Shown: positions 48,801 to 58,830 of the stretch, piece by piece
How the letters are laid out: each line of letters opens with the position of its first letter
Numbering within the stretch: the first letter of the stretch is position 1
Source: Coix lacryma-jobi var. lacryma-jobi
Taxonomy: Eukaryota; Streptophyta; Magnoliopsida; Poales; Poaceae
Reading direction: 5' to 3'
Length of the DNA: 64,000 nucleotides
Assembly (NCBI GenBank): GCA_009763385.1
Contig: CM019822.1
Coordinates: 11,936,127-12,000,126 of the forward strand
Program-made: the position numbers and the translations under genes
Notes under the pieces: generated by a model
The model's database searches: none
The model's input: the letters and a program-made list of their open reading frames with translations, nothing else
Told to the model about the DNA's origin: nothing

Positions 48801-51500
48801 GAAACTGATTTATTAGCAGTGACTGGACTGTTCATGACAGCTTTTTTATGCCTAACTATTACTTTTGTGCCATCACTTTCCAAATTACGTGATAATTTTG
48901 ACTTTTCAGGTTCTTAAAATTCACCTTTCACCACCAATATTCTCAAAGCTTATATTAAAATAAATTGCAAAATACTCCATTACAATGCCGAATAGCAACA
49001 CCTATTTCAGAGTCTATACAATGATTGTGATGCATTTACTGAATGCTGTGGTATCTTTGCTTTTGTAACCTTTTCAGGTTAGTAGAACACAGCTCAACCA
49101 TATAAAGAGACTGAAGCAATCTGGGGATGGTATTCAGACCAAGCATGTTTCACGTGTAATTGGTGGCCTTGATAAATCCCATGTAAAACCATATGGAGCT
49201 TTACTAGAGGATGAACAGAGGAGACTGCGTGAGCATTGGTCAGTAATGTTTGCTTTAGTTTTATGTCTTTTGTAGATCATTTTTCTTATGGGGAACTATT
49301 TACATGACAGGTTGAAAATGTCTTGCAATGATTTACCTGCTTTCTTTGAGGTTTTTAAGGAAAGGAAGGTGCTGATGGAGAAATCAAGAAAGTTATTAGG
49401 CCTTGAGCTTGAACAGAAGAATGTATCTGTCTTGAGAAAGGTTCGATGTGACTTGCCCTTCAATTCTTTTTCTTAAGTTCTCTATTTTTGTCCCGAGGGA
49501 AGTCATTTACTTGAATGTATAAAAAAATACGGTGGATGATACCAGTTTATGCTTCTGTTATGTATCTTGCCCTTTTACAATGTATCATAGCATTCACCAC
49601 TATAGATGAGAATACCTGACTATAAAGATACTGAATTTGTAATAGAGGCATCTAGCATGAAAGCTGTAGCTAGTATTTCATTATGAATGGCGAATTACCT
49701 TGCAGTGTTATCTTATTTGTATAAGCTAATTATATTGTCACTTCTTTGTTGTAATCTTCATAATGAAAATAAATTCCTATAACAAAACAATCTTAATTTG
49801 TTTTTAATACCCAATAGATGATTATGGTTTGTTTATTTATGTTTGTTTATGATGAGAAGGCAGACCAGTTAACAGACAAATTGAAAGGGCTAGGACAACC
49901 TGGTGCCAGTGAAAACGATGGTACCCCAGTTTTTCAAAATGACCAGGTAGAATGCTCACCTCAAAGTATATTGCAAGGTGGGCATGATCAGAGCACATCT
50001 GTTCAAGATCAGGATGATGAGCATATTCACTGTATGAATGTGGAAAATCATGATCGCATGGTAGTCAGGGGTATAGACATAACTAGTCAGAGTGAGCAAA
50101 AATCTGATGTGCCGAATCAAAATCGTAATGGTGTCAGCTGCGTAGATAAAGACATTTACTGCTGTGCCAACAACCCTGATAAGCAGAGTGAAGTTCTCAT
50201 GGACATCAAATTGTGTAAAGATGGACTGGTGCTTGTCAATCCTGACTGCAAAAATATGCAACTAGAGGATCTTGATGGAGTTTCTTACAAAGGTCCATCA
50301 GTTCATTCTTACAAGCAAGATCAGGACCTGGAAAGCATCAGCCATGCTATTGTCAACCATCGTTGTCACCAGTCTCCAAATATTTCTTCAGAAATGAGTC
50401 ATCCAAAGATGAACACTGCAATTGACCAAGACGAGACTGAGAACGTTATGATACCACTACCTAAGTCCTCTGGAGAACAAATGCGTGTGGAAGATTTTCT
50501 TGATCGAAATGACCAAGCAGCAAAAGTTGAGAAAGTCAGATGGCAGTTGGCAGGCCCTCTTCAGTCCCATTATCGCCCTTCAGAGAATATAACGTATAAT
50601 GGCTCAGGTGACTTGCAGGTTAAACAGCCTTATCTCTCTTCAGGACAACATAATTCTTCAGTTTACTTGAATAATGGTATTTTAAGTCAGCAGCAATCTC
50701 AACTTGCCTCATATGCTTTCGCAGTGGACAATCCAGTATCAGTTATTGAACTTGAACCTTTCTCAAATCTGCAGAGCAATGGTCAGCTCGAGACAGCAAA
50801 GGACATTGGAGCAGTCTCCTATCCCTTTCGACATGCAAATAGCATGAAACAGTCAACTGGTTTGCATTGTTTGGTGAATAAACGTTTGACTCAATCTGCT
50901 CCATTTCCTAGGTTGTTGCAGGAGCAGCATCAGTTAATCAATCAGAGTGACAATGGTCTCTATGCCCAACTTCATGAGGATTACTACACGGATGTGAGTT
51001 TTCCAGCTAAAGTAAACCTTCCAATCTCTGAACAGCATTCCTATGCTGCTTTTGATTCGATGGATCATAGGTATAATTGGTTCCCCAAGGGCTCTCAGTC
51101 ACATAATAATAATGATAATCTGTTGGGGTTGCAGTCGGGTAACTGCCTACCCCAGGCCTTACCAAGTGGAAGCAGCACCGATGGAACTCTGTTTGGCGCC
51201 ATATCCCAGTACAACCAGCCATCAGTACACGTGGGACATGGTGGGTCAAGCCGCAGCCAACTCATTGAGCCAAGGAATCATTTTGGTCCACCTCAGAATT
51301 TTTTTTCTAGGAGTCAAGACACAAACCCTACGTTTCCGGATATCTATGGCTTCACCCAGAATATGGCCAGTGGCACAAGCAGTCAGGTAGGACCTGTAGG
51401 GTCTCCGGATAGCTCTCATTGGACAAACATGATACAACAAAATCCTGGTATGCCATCTGACTTTACAAACAGGCCACTCCGAGGGCCCTGGACGAGATAA
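44026..51500 (+). CDS. NFRKB-like nuclear protein (INO80-G/DEUBAD-type family)
   Basis: The coding exons are 44026-44340, 44517-44653, 47076-47189, 47271-47339, 48168-48282, 49078-49238, 49311-49440 and 49860-51500, giving 2682 nt and 893 residues. The N-terminal third (ETFSLKSLRGVLSYEAW, ERKFLIQFLP, NLHFGNPSLSW, DIHPDALL) matches plant nuclear factor related to kappa-B-binding proteins, whose animal relative NFRKB is an INO80 chromatin-remodelling subunit. The middle (MPMKVAQRIDVSKF) is a conserved basic block of the plant family. The long last exon codes for a low-complexity Ser/Gln/Asn-rich tail without known domains. The second coding exon ends in a GC donor. The last exon could instead begin at 49818 without changing frame. 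Translation may start at 44026 or at the in-frame ATG 44038. The role in chromatin is inferred from the family. Confidence 0.82.
44787..45200. mobile_element. hAT-like MITE in intron of the NFRKB-like gene
   Basis: The ends TAGGGATGAAAC and GTTTTCATCCCTA form an inverted pair typical of grass hAT-derived MITEs. The interior carries repeated GGATATTCAATGTC words. A Stowaway element (44944-45034) is nested inside. No clean 8-bp duplication could be found. Confidence 0.65.
44944..45034. mobile_element. Short Stowaway MITE nested in the hAT-like MITE
   Basis: This 91-bp element has CTCCCTCTGTCCCTTTTGAA at the left and its inverted form at the right. It is flanked by TA at 44942-44943 and 45035-45036. 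Confidence 0.85.
45635..46245. repeat. Large inverted repeat (foldback element) in intron of the NFRKB-like gene
   Basis: The text at 45635-45680 (aattgcattttcgacc, then ttgtttactggtg) returns as an imperfect reverse complement at about 46199-46245. Further in, the text around 45820-45900 (tgcacttagccccttgaa, then ccatccctccatcctgtc) pairs with about 46025-46097. The two arms span most of the 600 bp. A GT repeat and G run (45778-45813) lies in the left arm. The termini are not defined. Confidence 0.7.
46354..46612. mobile_element. Stowaway MITE, long subfamily (copy 2)
   Basis: This 259-bp element has CTCCCTCCGTATATGAAATA at the left end and its inverted partner at the right end. It is flanked by TA at 46352-46353 and 46613-46614. 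It shares most of its interior with the copy at 13324-13583. Confidence 0.9.
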
Positions 51501-52125
51501 CTCTTTGACAACCTGGACTGGATGTACTAGATTGGTTGGTTTTAGGCGCTACCCAAGTTGGTTAATAAGGAAAATTGGGGCAGGCTGGAACAGAATGTTT
51601 TCCAGCATCGATGACTGACAGCATTAGTGGTTTTGAGCTGTTTGAATGGTGTGGTTTCAGAAATTGCTTTTGCAGCATGCCTGTCTGAACGCAGACGCAG
51701 GGAATCTGGAGTCAAAGCTGAGGATTCCCGTTTTTGCTGTTTTGCCCTGCTGTTTTTTATTTTTGATAATAAGATGTGCCCCGATTTCCATGTCTAGTCT
51801 GCCTCTGTAGCGCCCTCAGCAAAACCTGATGCTGTGTCGTTCTTCGTAATTGTTTTGTTTGTTTTTTTGGGTTGACATACCGGATATATATGAAGACAGA
51901 AGATGTGTACCAGTCGTGGGGATGCCATTTGAGGTATCAAGAGCAGGCAGTTCGAAATGTACAAGGAGTACCTTTCTTTTTGGTTGGAAGGCACTTTATT
52001 CAGGCGTTTACGTCGGCTGGGGTACTTGTGGCGCATACAATGCATTGGAGAGCAGCAGCTCACGTGAATCGGACTCACGTCACTCCGAGGCACATATACA
52101 GATTATTATCATGTCCATGCTTAGG
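51501..52125 (+). other. 3' UTR of the NFRKB-like gene and downstream DNA
   Basis: T-rich DNA after the stop codon. The transcript probably ends somewhere in 51750-51870, but no site can be fixed. No further gene is seen. Confidence 0.5.
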
Positions 52126-52126
52126 G

Positions 52127-52282
52127 GGTGTTTCGTTCTTCCTACTAAAATTTAGTCTCCACCATATTGAATATTGCGGTTTTAATTTAGTCTACTAAAA
52201 TATATAAAACTAATTTATCAGCTGAAGAATAATTCAAATGAGATAAATCTAATGAGCTTAATTAGTGTTACGAAACAATGCC
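52127..52282. mobile_element. MITE-like fragment
   Basis: The left text GGGGGTGTTTCGTTCTTCC and the right text GTGTTACGAAACAATGCC form a weak inverted pair around AT-rich MITE-like sequence. It abuts the copia remnant that follows. Confidence 0.5.
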
Positions 52283-52454
52283 TGTTCGCAAAAGACACCA
52301 GTTCGTTGATGATCTCATTCATCCGTGCAAGCAGATTAGGATTAGCAGTTAACAACTGATGTTTAGACATAATAGTTAAGCAACCGAAGGGGCATGTCCC
52401 TTCGGCAATAGATTTCTTCGATCATTCTGTCTTCCATTACATTCTTTCACAACA
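52283..52454 (+). repeat. 5' LTR remnant of the decayed copia element
   Basis: The segment ends CACAACA and is directly followed by CGTTATCAGCAC, the junction text common in a group of plant copia elements. The left end is arbitrary. A palindromic CCGAAGGGGCATGTCCCTTC lies at 52385-52404. Confidence 0.4.
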
Positions 52455-52479
52455 CGTTATCAGCACTAGGGTCTCGCCA

Positions 52480-52940
52480 TACTGGCTGATGGTGGGGTCT
52501 TCGGTTCAACCACCACCCTCACCGGCGCGGGCCCCCTTGGCGACACGCGCGGAGGCCGCGGCGCGCATGAGGGTGGCGGCCCTTCCTCCGTCTCAAACCG
52601 CGACTGAGGGCACCGCCACCACACCTAACTCCCTTCGCCGGCTGCTCGGGAAGAGGGTGGCGGCGGTGGATCGGCGCCCGAGCGTCCACTAGACGGCGAA
52701 GAGGCCTCCAGTGCCCGGACTCCCGCGCGCGGAGGCGCTGAACATCGATGGTGGCGGCGGCTTCTACTCCTTCGACGAGGGGGAGTCCTCCTCCACTTGA
52801 GCTCGGTGAACGGAGGCGGCACAGGCGGCGGAACGGCGGGTGGTGGCTGTGTGGTCGCGGCGGCGGCCGTGCGGTTGCGGGGACGGTTAGGGTTAGGTTG
52901 AACCCTAACCGCTCGCCGACTGGCCGGCTTATATAGGCCT
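52480..52940 (-). other. GC-rich block with antisense promoter-like text inside the copia leader
   Basis: Read on the minus strand, a TATA-like CTATATAAG at about 52929-52937 is followed by two CCCTAACC/GGTTAGGG-type motifs and a GC-rich stretch with an ORF of 65 codons (52822 to 52625). The composition differs sharply from the AT-rich leader on its right. It could be a captured promoter plus first exon of a host gene. No protein domain is recognised. Confidence 0.35.
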
Positions 52941-53440
52941 AGCCACTTATGGGCTGCCGACCCAAGGCCCCCCCCCCCTCCCTGCCCCCCTGCTGTGCCT
53001 GTGAGGCCAAAACTGGGCCCAAACTTCAGATTCGTTTCTCTTTGGCCTAGTTGGTCTTAATCCTTTATTATTTACCTGTTTTAGCAATTAATTCGTAAAT
53101 GACTCTGTTAGTCCTTATAATTAAGTGCTGTTAAATTAGTACTCTTGTGTATATGTCGTTGACACTCATAATTGTGCCTGTGGTATTTTATATCATTGTA
53201 AAATATCCGCCTGTAATATTGTCCAAAGTATTTGTCCCCCTGTGTATGACAAATCCAATATGCAATATTCCTATTACGACCCTTTTGATCTTGCAGTTAT
53301 TAATTTATTTTGCAATCGATCATATTATTTAAGCCCTTATACGCTTTAATCTTAAAGCATTATGCGCTTAAATAAAGGATGCAACATTTATGTGTATTTT
53401 CTCATTATATTATAAAACGTGCATGTTCTATATTTGTTTG

Positions 53441-53685
53441 TTGGCCACTCCACAAGGTAGCACCTTAGTTGCTACTGCGGGATCTACACTAAGTCTACAA
53501 CTTAGTGACTATCCTCAACGTGCGTACCCAACATCCCAATTTAGAACATTTGGTCTACATCTTTTCACAAAGATGATTACCATTAATTTGCATTCCTATT
53601 GGCCACTCCACAAGGTAGCACCAAAGTTGCTACTGCAGGGTCTACACTAAGTCTACAACTTAGTGACTACCTTCAACGTGCGTAC
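53441..53685 (+). repeat. 87-bp direct repeat in the copia leader
   Basis: The segments 53441-53527 and 53599-53685 align without gaps and differ at only a few positions. Each holds two perfect hairpins: GTAGCA/TGCTAC (53457-53462 with 53470-53475; 53615-53620 with 53628-53633) and ACTAAGT/ACTTAGT around the loop CTACA (53488-53506; 53646-53664). Confidence 0.85.
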
Positions 53686-53836
53686 ACAATTGGTTTGCAA
53701 ATTAACTAAGGTCTACATCAATTTTGATGATTACCTTAAGACGCGTTCATACAACATGCATAATTACTTGGCATCTACTGTTAACACATATTATGCCCAT
53801 TTAGAGGTCTACGCCTTTTTGGCGACTACCTCTAAA
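53551..53836 (+). ncRNA. Family of two-stem hairpins with a fixed 3x3 internal loop (putative RNA structure)
   Basis: Three segments fold alike. At 53551-53582 the outer stem is TGGT/ACCA and the inner stem CATCTTT/AAAGATG. At 53707-53738 the outer stem is TAAGGT/ACCTTA and the inner stem CATCA/TGATG. At 53800-53836 the outer stem is TTTAGAGGT/ACCTCTAAA and the inner stem CGCC/GGCG. The internal loop is always CTA opposite AYT. Stem sequences differ but pairing is kept. The function is unknown; packaging or priming control in the element's RNA is a guess. Confidence 0.5.
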
Positions 53837-53976
53837 ATTTTTATTATTTCGCATATGAGATTTTTACACTATTATTAATACAAGTTTAACTTGTCTCTAT
53901 TTGCATCCCATATTACAACACAGCACGACATTTTAATAACTTAAAATGATTCGATGGTTTACCTCATGTAGGATCA

Positions 53977-55033
53977 ATGACCGTCAAAGAGTTTGATTTG
54001 TTAGCTCTAGATGGCCACAACTATCCCACATGGGCCGTGGACGTAAAAGTGAGTCTTGCGTCCCGTGGACTTTATCGAGCGGTGTTACCACCCGAAGAGG
54101 GTGTTGCACCACTTGAAGATCAACACGTATACACAGCCCTATATCTGATTAGGAGCCACATTCATCCTGACCTTAAGGCTGAATACTTGTTGGAAGAAAA
54201 TCCATGAAATCTATGGAATTCTCTTAAGCAACGCTATGAACAACAAAAGGCCCTCGTATTGTCTGCAGCAAATTACGAATGGACCCAACTTCGCTTACAG
54301 GATTTCAAAACTGTAAGTGACTACAACCATACTGTCCATAGGATTTGCTCAAAGTTGCAATTCTGCGAGAAAGAACCTTCAGATGCGGATAAGATACAAA
54401 AAAACTATGTCTACTATGCTTCCCACTGAAAGGATTCTTCAACAACAATACCGTGAACGGCGTTTCCAGGCCTATTCTGAGCTTATACAAACTTTAATGG
54501 AGGCTGAAAGACATTCTGAACTTATGGTTTGGAATAATCAGCCACGACCAGTTGGGTCCGCTCCATTGCCTAAAGTACATGCATATGCTCAGAATAAACC
54601 CAAAACTAATGATAGATCTCCAAAGACCTATCACCAAGGAAACACCAAGAAGGGTAAGAAACAACGCAGACGCAATAAGAAATTCCAAAATCGTGTTCCC
54701 AACAAAGGTAAGAACATTTCCAAGCACAAAAATGACAAACATGTGTGCCAAAAGTGTGGTTGCTATAGACACATCACAAAGAAAAGTCGTACCCCAAGTC
54801 ATCTTGTTGATCTCTACTTAAAGTCTGTGGGTCGCGGACGCGTTGCACAAGGACAGAAGTATGAAGCTCACTTCAATCTTCGACCTGACACCACCAGGGA
54901 AGAGGCTGGTTGTTCACGATCAGTTCTAGTGGAACCAAGTAACAACAACATACCTATAGACGAGGATCTCACCAACTCAGGGAATATGATCCTGGAATAT
55001 GCTTCCAACGACATATATGGAGACTTTTCTTAA
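53977..55033 (+). pseudogene. gag: gag of the decayed copia element
   Basis: The start MTVKEFDLLALDGHNYPTWA is a UBN2-type copia gag N terminus. A TGA at 54205-54207 interrupts it in frame, with gag text (NLWNSLKQRYEQQKAL) continuing directly after. A shift follows at the A run 54398-54404. The zinc-knuckle region keeps C, C and H but has Ser for the last Cys (CQKCGCYRHITKKS). The frame ends at 55033. Non-functional as it stands. Confidence 0.8.
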
Positions 55034-55270
55034 AGCTCACAATCTCTTAGATTCCAATGTCCATAGTCCTATGTAACTATAGTTATTAGAACCTTTTAAT
55101 GTCCTAAGTGTTGTAAATAATTTATTATATTGCCACTATATTTGTTCAATATCCACTAAATGTATCATATACATTTGATAGTTGATCAATAAAGTGTGTA
55201 TTCTATATATTGTTAGAGAATTTCATATCAAATTCCTCATTCATATATAGTTTTCTACGGGGTCAAACCG

Positions 55271-56990
55271 ATGGAGGAGGAATTATGCCTAGTGGACAGT
55301 GGCACCACTAATTCTATTCTTAGAGAAACAAAATATTTCCAAACTCTTGTTAAAAGACAAGGAAATGTTTTGACTATCGCTGGACGCGATACAACGATAG
55401 TTGGTACTGGTCGTGCCACTATTGTACTTCTTATGGGTACCCAAATTACAATCGAGGATGCATTATTGTATCCTGATTCAAAGCGTACCTTACTAAACTA
55501 CAGAGATATCCGTCAAAATGGTTTCCATTTAGAAACCCATTATGAGAATAACGAGAAAATTCTCCTTGTTACACAAAATAGCGGATATGATAAACGCATT
55601 GTTGAGAAAATTCCATCTTTTCCGTCTGGTTTGTACTACACATACATCAAACCCGTACCACATGTTGCGTACATGGTAATTTTTCAGAATGTTGATGCAT
55701 TCAAAACATGGCATGATCGCCTTGGTCATCCCGGAGTCGGGATGATGCGGAAAATTATCAGCAATTCTAATGGTCATGAGTTAAATACTGCTAAATTCCC
55801 GAAATATTCAGATTTTATGTGCACTTCTTGCGCTACAGGGAAACTGATTTTACGTCCATCACCCGTTAAGATCCAAAATGAGCCACTAAAATTTCTTGAA
55901 CGCATTCAAGGAGTTATTTGTGGCCCCATTCAACCAACGTCTGGACCATTCAGGTACTTCATGGTTCTAATAGATGCATCTACTAGATGGTCTCATGTGT
56001 GCCTTTTGTCCACACGCAACCATGCATTTGCAAAGATTATTGCCTAAGTTATTAGACTTAAGGCGAATAATCCTGAACATCAAATCAAATCAATTTGAAT
56101 GGACAATGCTGCTGAATTTTCCTCAAAAGCTTTCAATGACTATTGTATGGCTCTTGGAATTCAAGTTCAGCACTCTGTCCCATATGTCCATACACAAAAT
56201 GGTTTAGCAGAATCTCTTATTAAGAGAATTAAGCTCATTGCAAGACCCTTATTACAAAATTGCAACCTACCAACTTCTTGTTGGGGTCACGCAGTTTTAC
56301 ACGCTGCTGACTTAATTCAATTGCGACCAACTGCATATCATGTAGTTTCCCCACTGCAATTAGTACGTGGGAATATGCCTAATATTTCCCATCTGCGAAA
56401 ATTCGGTTGCGCTGTATACGTACCGATCTCACTGCCTAACCGTACCTCTATGGGTCCACATAGGAAACTTGGTATCTATGTGGGATATGAATCTCCATCG
56501 ATTATCAAATACCTCGAACCACTTACAGGGGACTTATTCACGGTCCGGTACGCTGACTGCATATTCAATGAGAACCATTTTACGGCATTAGGGGGAGACT
56601 ACAAGTACCAAAAACGAATGCTAGGAAATCGACTGGAATGCCCAAGGCATTTCCCACTCAGATCCACGTACTCAAGAAACTGAACAACAAGTTCAGAAAA
56701 TCATAAATTTGCAACGTATTGCAAATAACCTGCCAGAAGCATTTACTGATTATAAGGGTGTCACTAAATCCTCTTATCTTGCTCGAAATGCGCCCGAAAG
56801 AGTGGAGGTACCAATAAAAACCATTCAGCCCCCACTTCCAAAGAAGAGGGGGAGAAGTACGGCCGCTCCCAAGGATAAGGCTTCAAATAAGCGTCCGAGG
56901 ATACCGAGGACTAAATCCTCGAAATCAGTAAATCCAAACCAACCTCAAGTTGGTAGACACCCGACAGTGTGTAACACCCCTGGTGTTTAA
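55271..56990 (+). pseudogene. pol: Protease and integrase part of the decayed copia element
   Basis: The protease active site is VDSGTT near the start. A pre-integrase domain follows (WHDRLGHPG, CTSCATGK) and an integrase core with VLIDASTRW, MDNAAEF and THTQNGLAE-like text (here VHTQNGLAE). Stops occur in frame at 56045-56047 (TAA) and 56096-56098 (TGA), and a frame change near 56640-56700. The last piece, rich in Lys/Pro, ends in gypsy LTR sequence from 56970 on. RT and RNase H are absent from the window. Confidence 0.8.
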
Positions 56991-58128
56991 GCATGTAATT
57001 AACTTGACATATCATCTTTAGCATCATTAATCATCTTGATCATGATTTCATGTGTATGCATTTGCTTAGTGTATCATTTTATGTGATGTACCTCTATTGC
57101 AAAAACCTTTTTTTTAGCCCACTTCTTCCTATAGGGGCAAAATGGTAATTTCACCTCTGTGCCTAGTTCTATGTAATTTTGTTCAAAGTTAGTGCCCTGA
57201 TGTTTGATGCTTTGATCAAAGTTCAAAAATCAGATTTGAATTGAGTTTCCTTTTGCAAAACCCTAAAATCCCAAATCCTGGATTTATTCCCTTTTTGATA
57301 ACTTTTTCAAAATTCAAAATTTTGAGTTGGTTCAAAAAGCAAAGTTGTGAATCTGACCTAGAGGAACAACTTTGGTATTTACAGATTTCCATGTTTCTAT
57401 ATAAAGTTTGCAGTAATTTCAAATTCATTCAAATTCCAGTTTTTGTCCCCTTTTCGGTTTTAAAAAGTTATTCAAAAACTATTGAGTTTCAGAAAAAGTG
57501 TATATTAGCAAAGTTATAGGTTTTGTCAAATGGAACAACTTTCATATTGGAAGATTTTCAAGTTTCAGTTTGAAATCCAAAGTAATTTTGATTTGAATCA
57601 AATTTGAAAAAGTGTCCCCTTTTCTGTTTTTGAATGTAGTTCAAAAACTATTTGGAATTTGAAAATGTTCATATTGACAAAGTTGTAGACCTCTCTTTTC
57701 TGAACAACTTTGGTGTTTTGAGTTTTTGTCGCACAGTTCAAATTTTGGGAGATTTTTGCAAAATTCAGAAACCAGCCAAAAGTCAAACCCTAGACCCTAG
57801 CACTGTTCTTCTTCCCGTAGAGCCAGAGGCCAGGGGGGGCCCGGCCATGGCGCCGGCGCTGCGGCTGCAGCGCAGGCGGCTGCTCCCCACGCGCCACCAA
57901 CCTGCCACCGATGTTCCCCTGTTCCCTCCGCGCTCGCACGCGAGCGCTGACCATCGCTCTCGGCCCCTACAGTGCCCAGCCGCCGCCGCCGCGTGGCCAT
58001 CGCCGGCCGAGCATTGCGCCCGAGCCCCGGCTGCACGCCAGCTCGACCGCCAGAGCGCAATCGAGTGCGCACGCTCCCGCAAACCTTATCCACCCCACCC
58101 CGAGGTCTCTACCGTCCCATAGCCGCGG

Positions 58129-58137
58129 CTATATAAG
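58129..58137 (+). promoter_or_regulatory. TATA box of the gypsy LTR
   Basis: CTATATAAG sits in a GC-rich setting within the LTR, with a GC-rich downstream sequence suited to the R region. Supported by sequence only. Confidence 0.6.
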
Positions 58138-58496
58138 CCGCCGGAGCCCGAGCTCCTCACCCCACCTCCGCCACCGTGGCCAGAGCTCTCCAGACACTCC
58201 GCCTCTCCACCAGCTAGCCCGAAAGCTCCGCCTTGAGCCCGTGAAGCTTTCCCACCCTTCAATTTCATCCCTACCGCCCTCAGTCGCCCGGCGTAAGCTC
58301 GCCGTCCCCATCTCCGGCAAAAACCCGGCGAGCTCGGGTTCGTGGAATTCGCCGCCTCCGGCCTTGATCATCCTCCACTGACCCCCTCATCACCTTCCTT
58401 ACTCCTTTGCGTCTCTGACTGACCCCTTGCGGTCGCTGTTGTTGCTCAGGACCGCCGGACCGCCGGAGCGCCGCCACGGTCATCTTCTCCCTCGAG

Positions 58497-58568
58497 CGAG
58501 TCGAGCCTCACCCTCGAGAACGAGTCGAGCCTCACCCTCGAGAACGAGTCGAGCCTCACCCTCGAGCC
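58497..58568 (+). repeat. 24-bp tandem repeat, three copies, in the gypsy LTR
   Basis: The unit CGAGTCGAGCCTCACCCTCG plus AGAA occurs three times head to tail (58497-58520, 58521-58544, 58545-58568) with almost no change. It lies about 360 bp after the TATA box. Confidence 0.9.
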
Positions 58569-58612
58569 CTGCCTCCGACACGTGGTAAGCATCCGAGCCT
58601 TCGGCCTCTGCT

Positions 58613-58830
58613 TCAACTCCGTTTCGCCCGAGCCCCAAGTCACGCCTCGGGCAGAGGCCTGTTTCTCCGCTTCGCCCGAGCCCAAGCCTCGGCAAGCGCA
58701 TGACCCTCCGCTTCGACCGAGCCCAAGCCTCGGCGACGCATGCTCTCCGTCTCGCCCGAGTCCGGCCTCGGACCGAGGCTCACTTCTCCGTTTCGCCCGA
58801 GCCCCGCGACTCGCCGAGCCCGGCCTAGAA
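58613..58830 (+). repeat. Imperfect CGCCCGAGCCC-CCTCGG repeats in the gypsy LTR
   Basis: About five imperfect units of 40-60 bp share the words TTCGCCCGAGCCC and GCCTCGG. They follow directly after the 24-bp tandem repeats. Confidence 0.75.

Larger units (their letters stand above)
52283..56969 (+). mobile_element. Decayed Ty1/copia retrotransposon, interrupted by a gypsy element
   Basis: The element reads on the plus strand: LTR end (CACAACA at 52448-52454), a leader starting CGTTATCAGCAC, gag from 53977, a zinc-knuckle region, protease (VDSGTT), pre-integrase and integrase, then text up to 56969, where a gypsy LTR begins. It has several stops and shifts and no RT in the window. The RT part should lie to the right of the gypsy insertion, outside the window. 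The left LTR boundary is uncertain. Confidence 0.8.

Noticed and set aside
49956..50261. 101-codon minus-strand ORF in the last exon of the NFRKB-like gene
   Set aside because: Antisense shadow of the long last coding exon. No motif.
57652..58381. Two 156-codon ORFs within the gypsy LTR
   Set aside because: They lie around the LTR TATA box, overlap in different frames, and are Pro/Ala/Arg-rich without domains. Chance ORFs in a GC-rich LTR segment.
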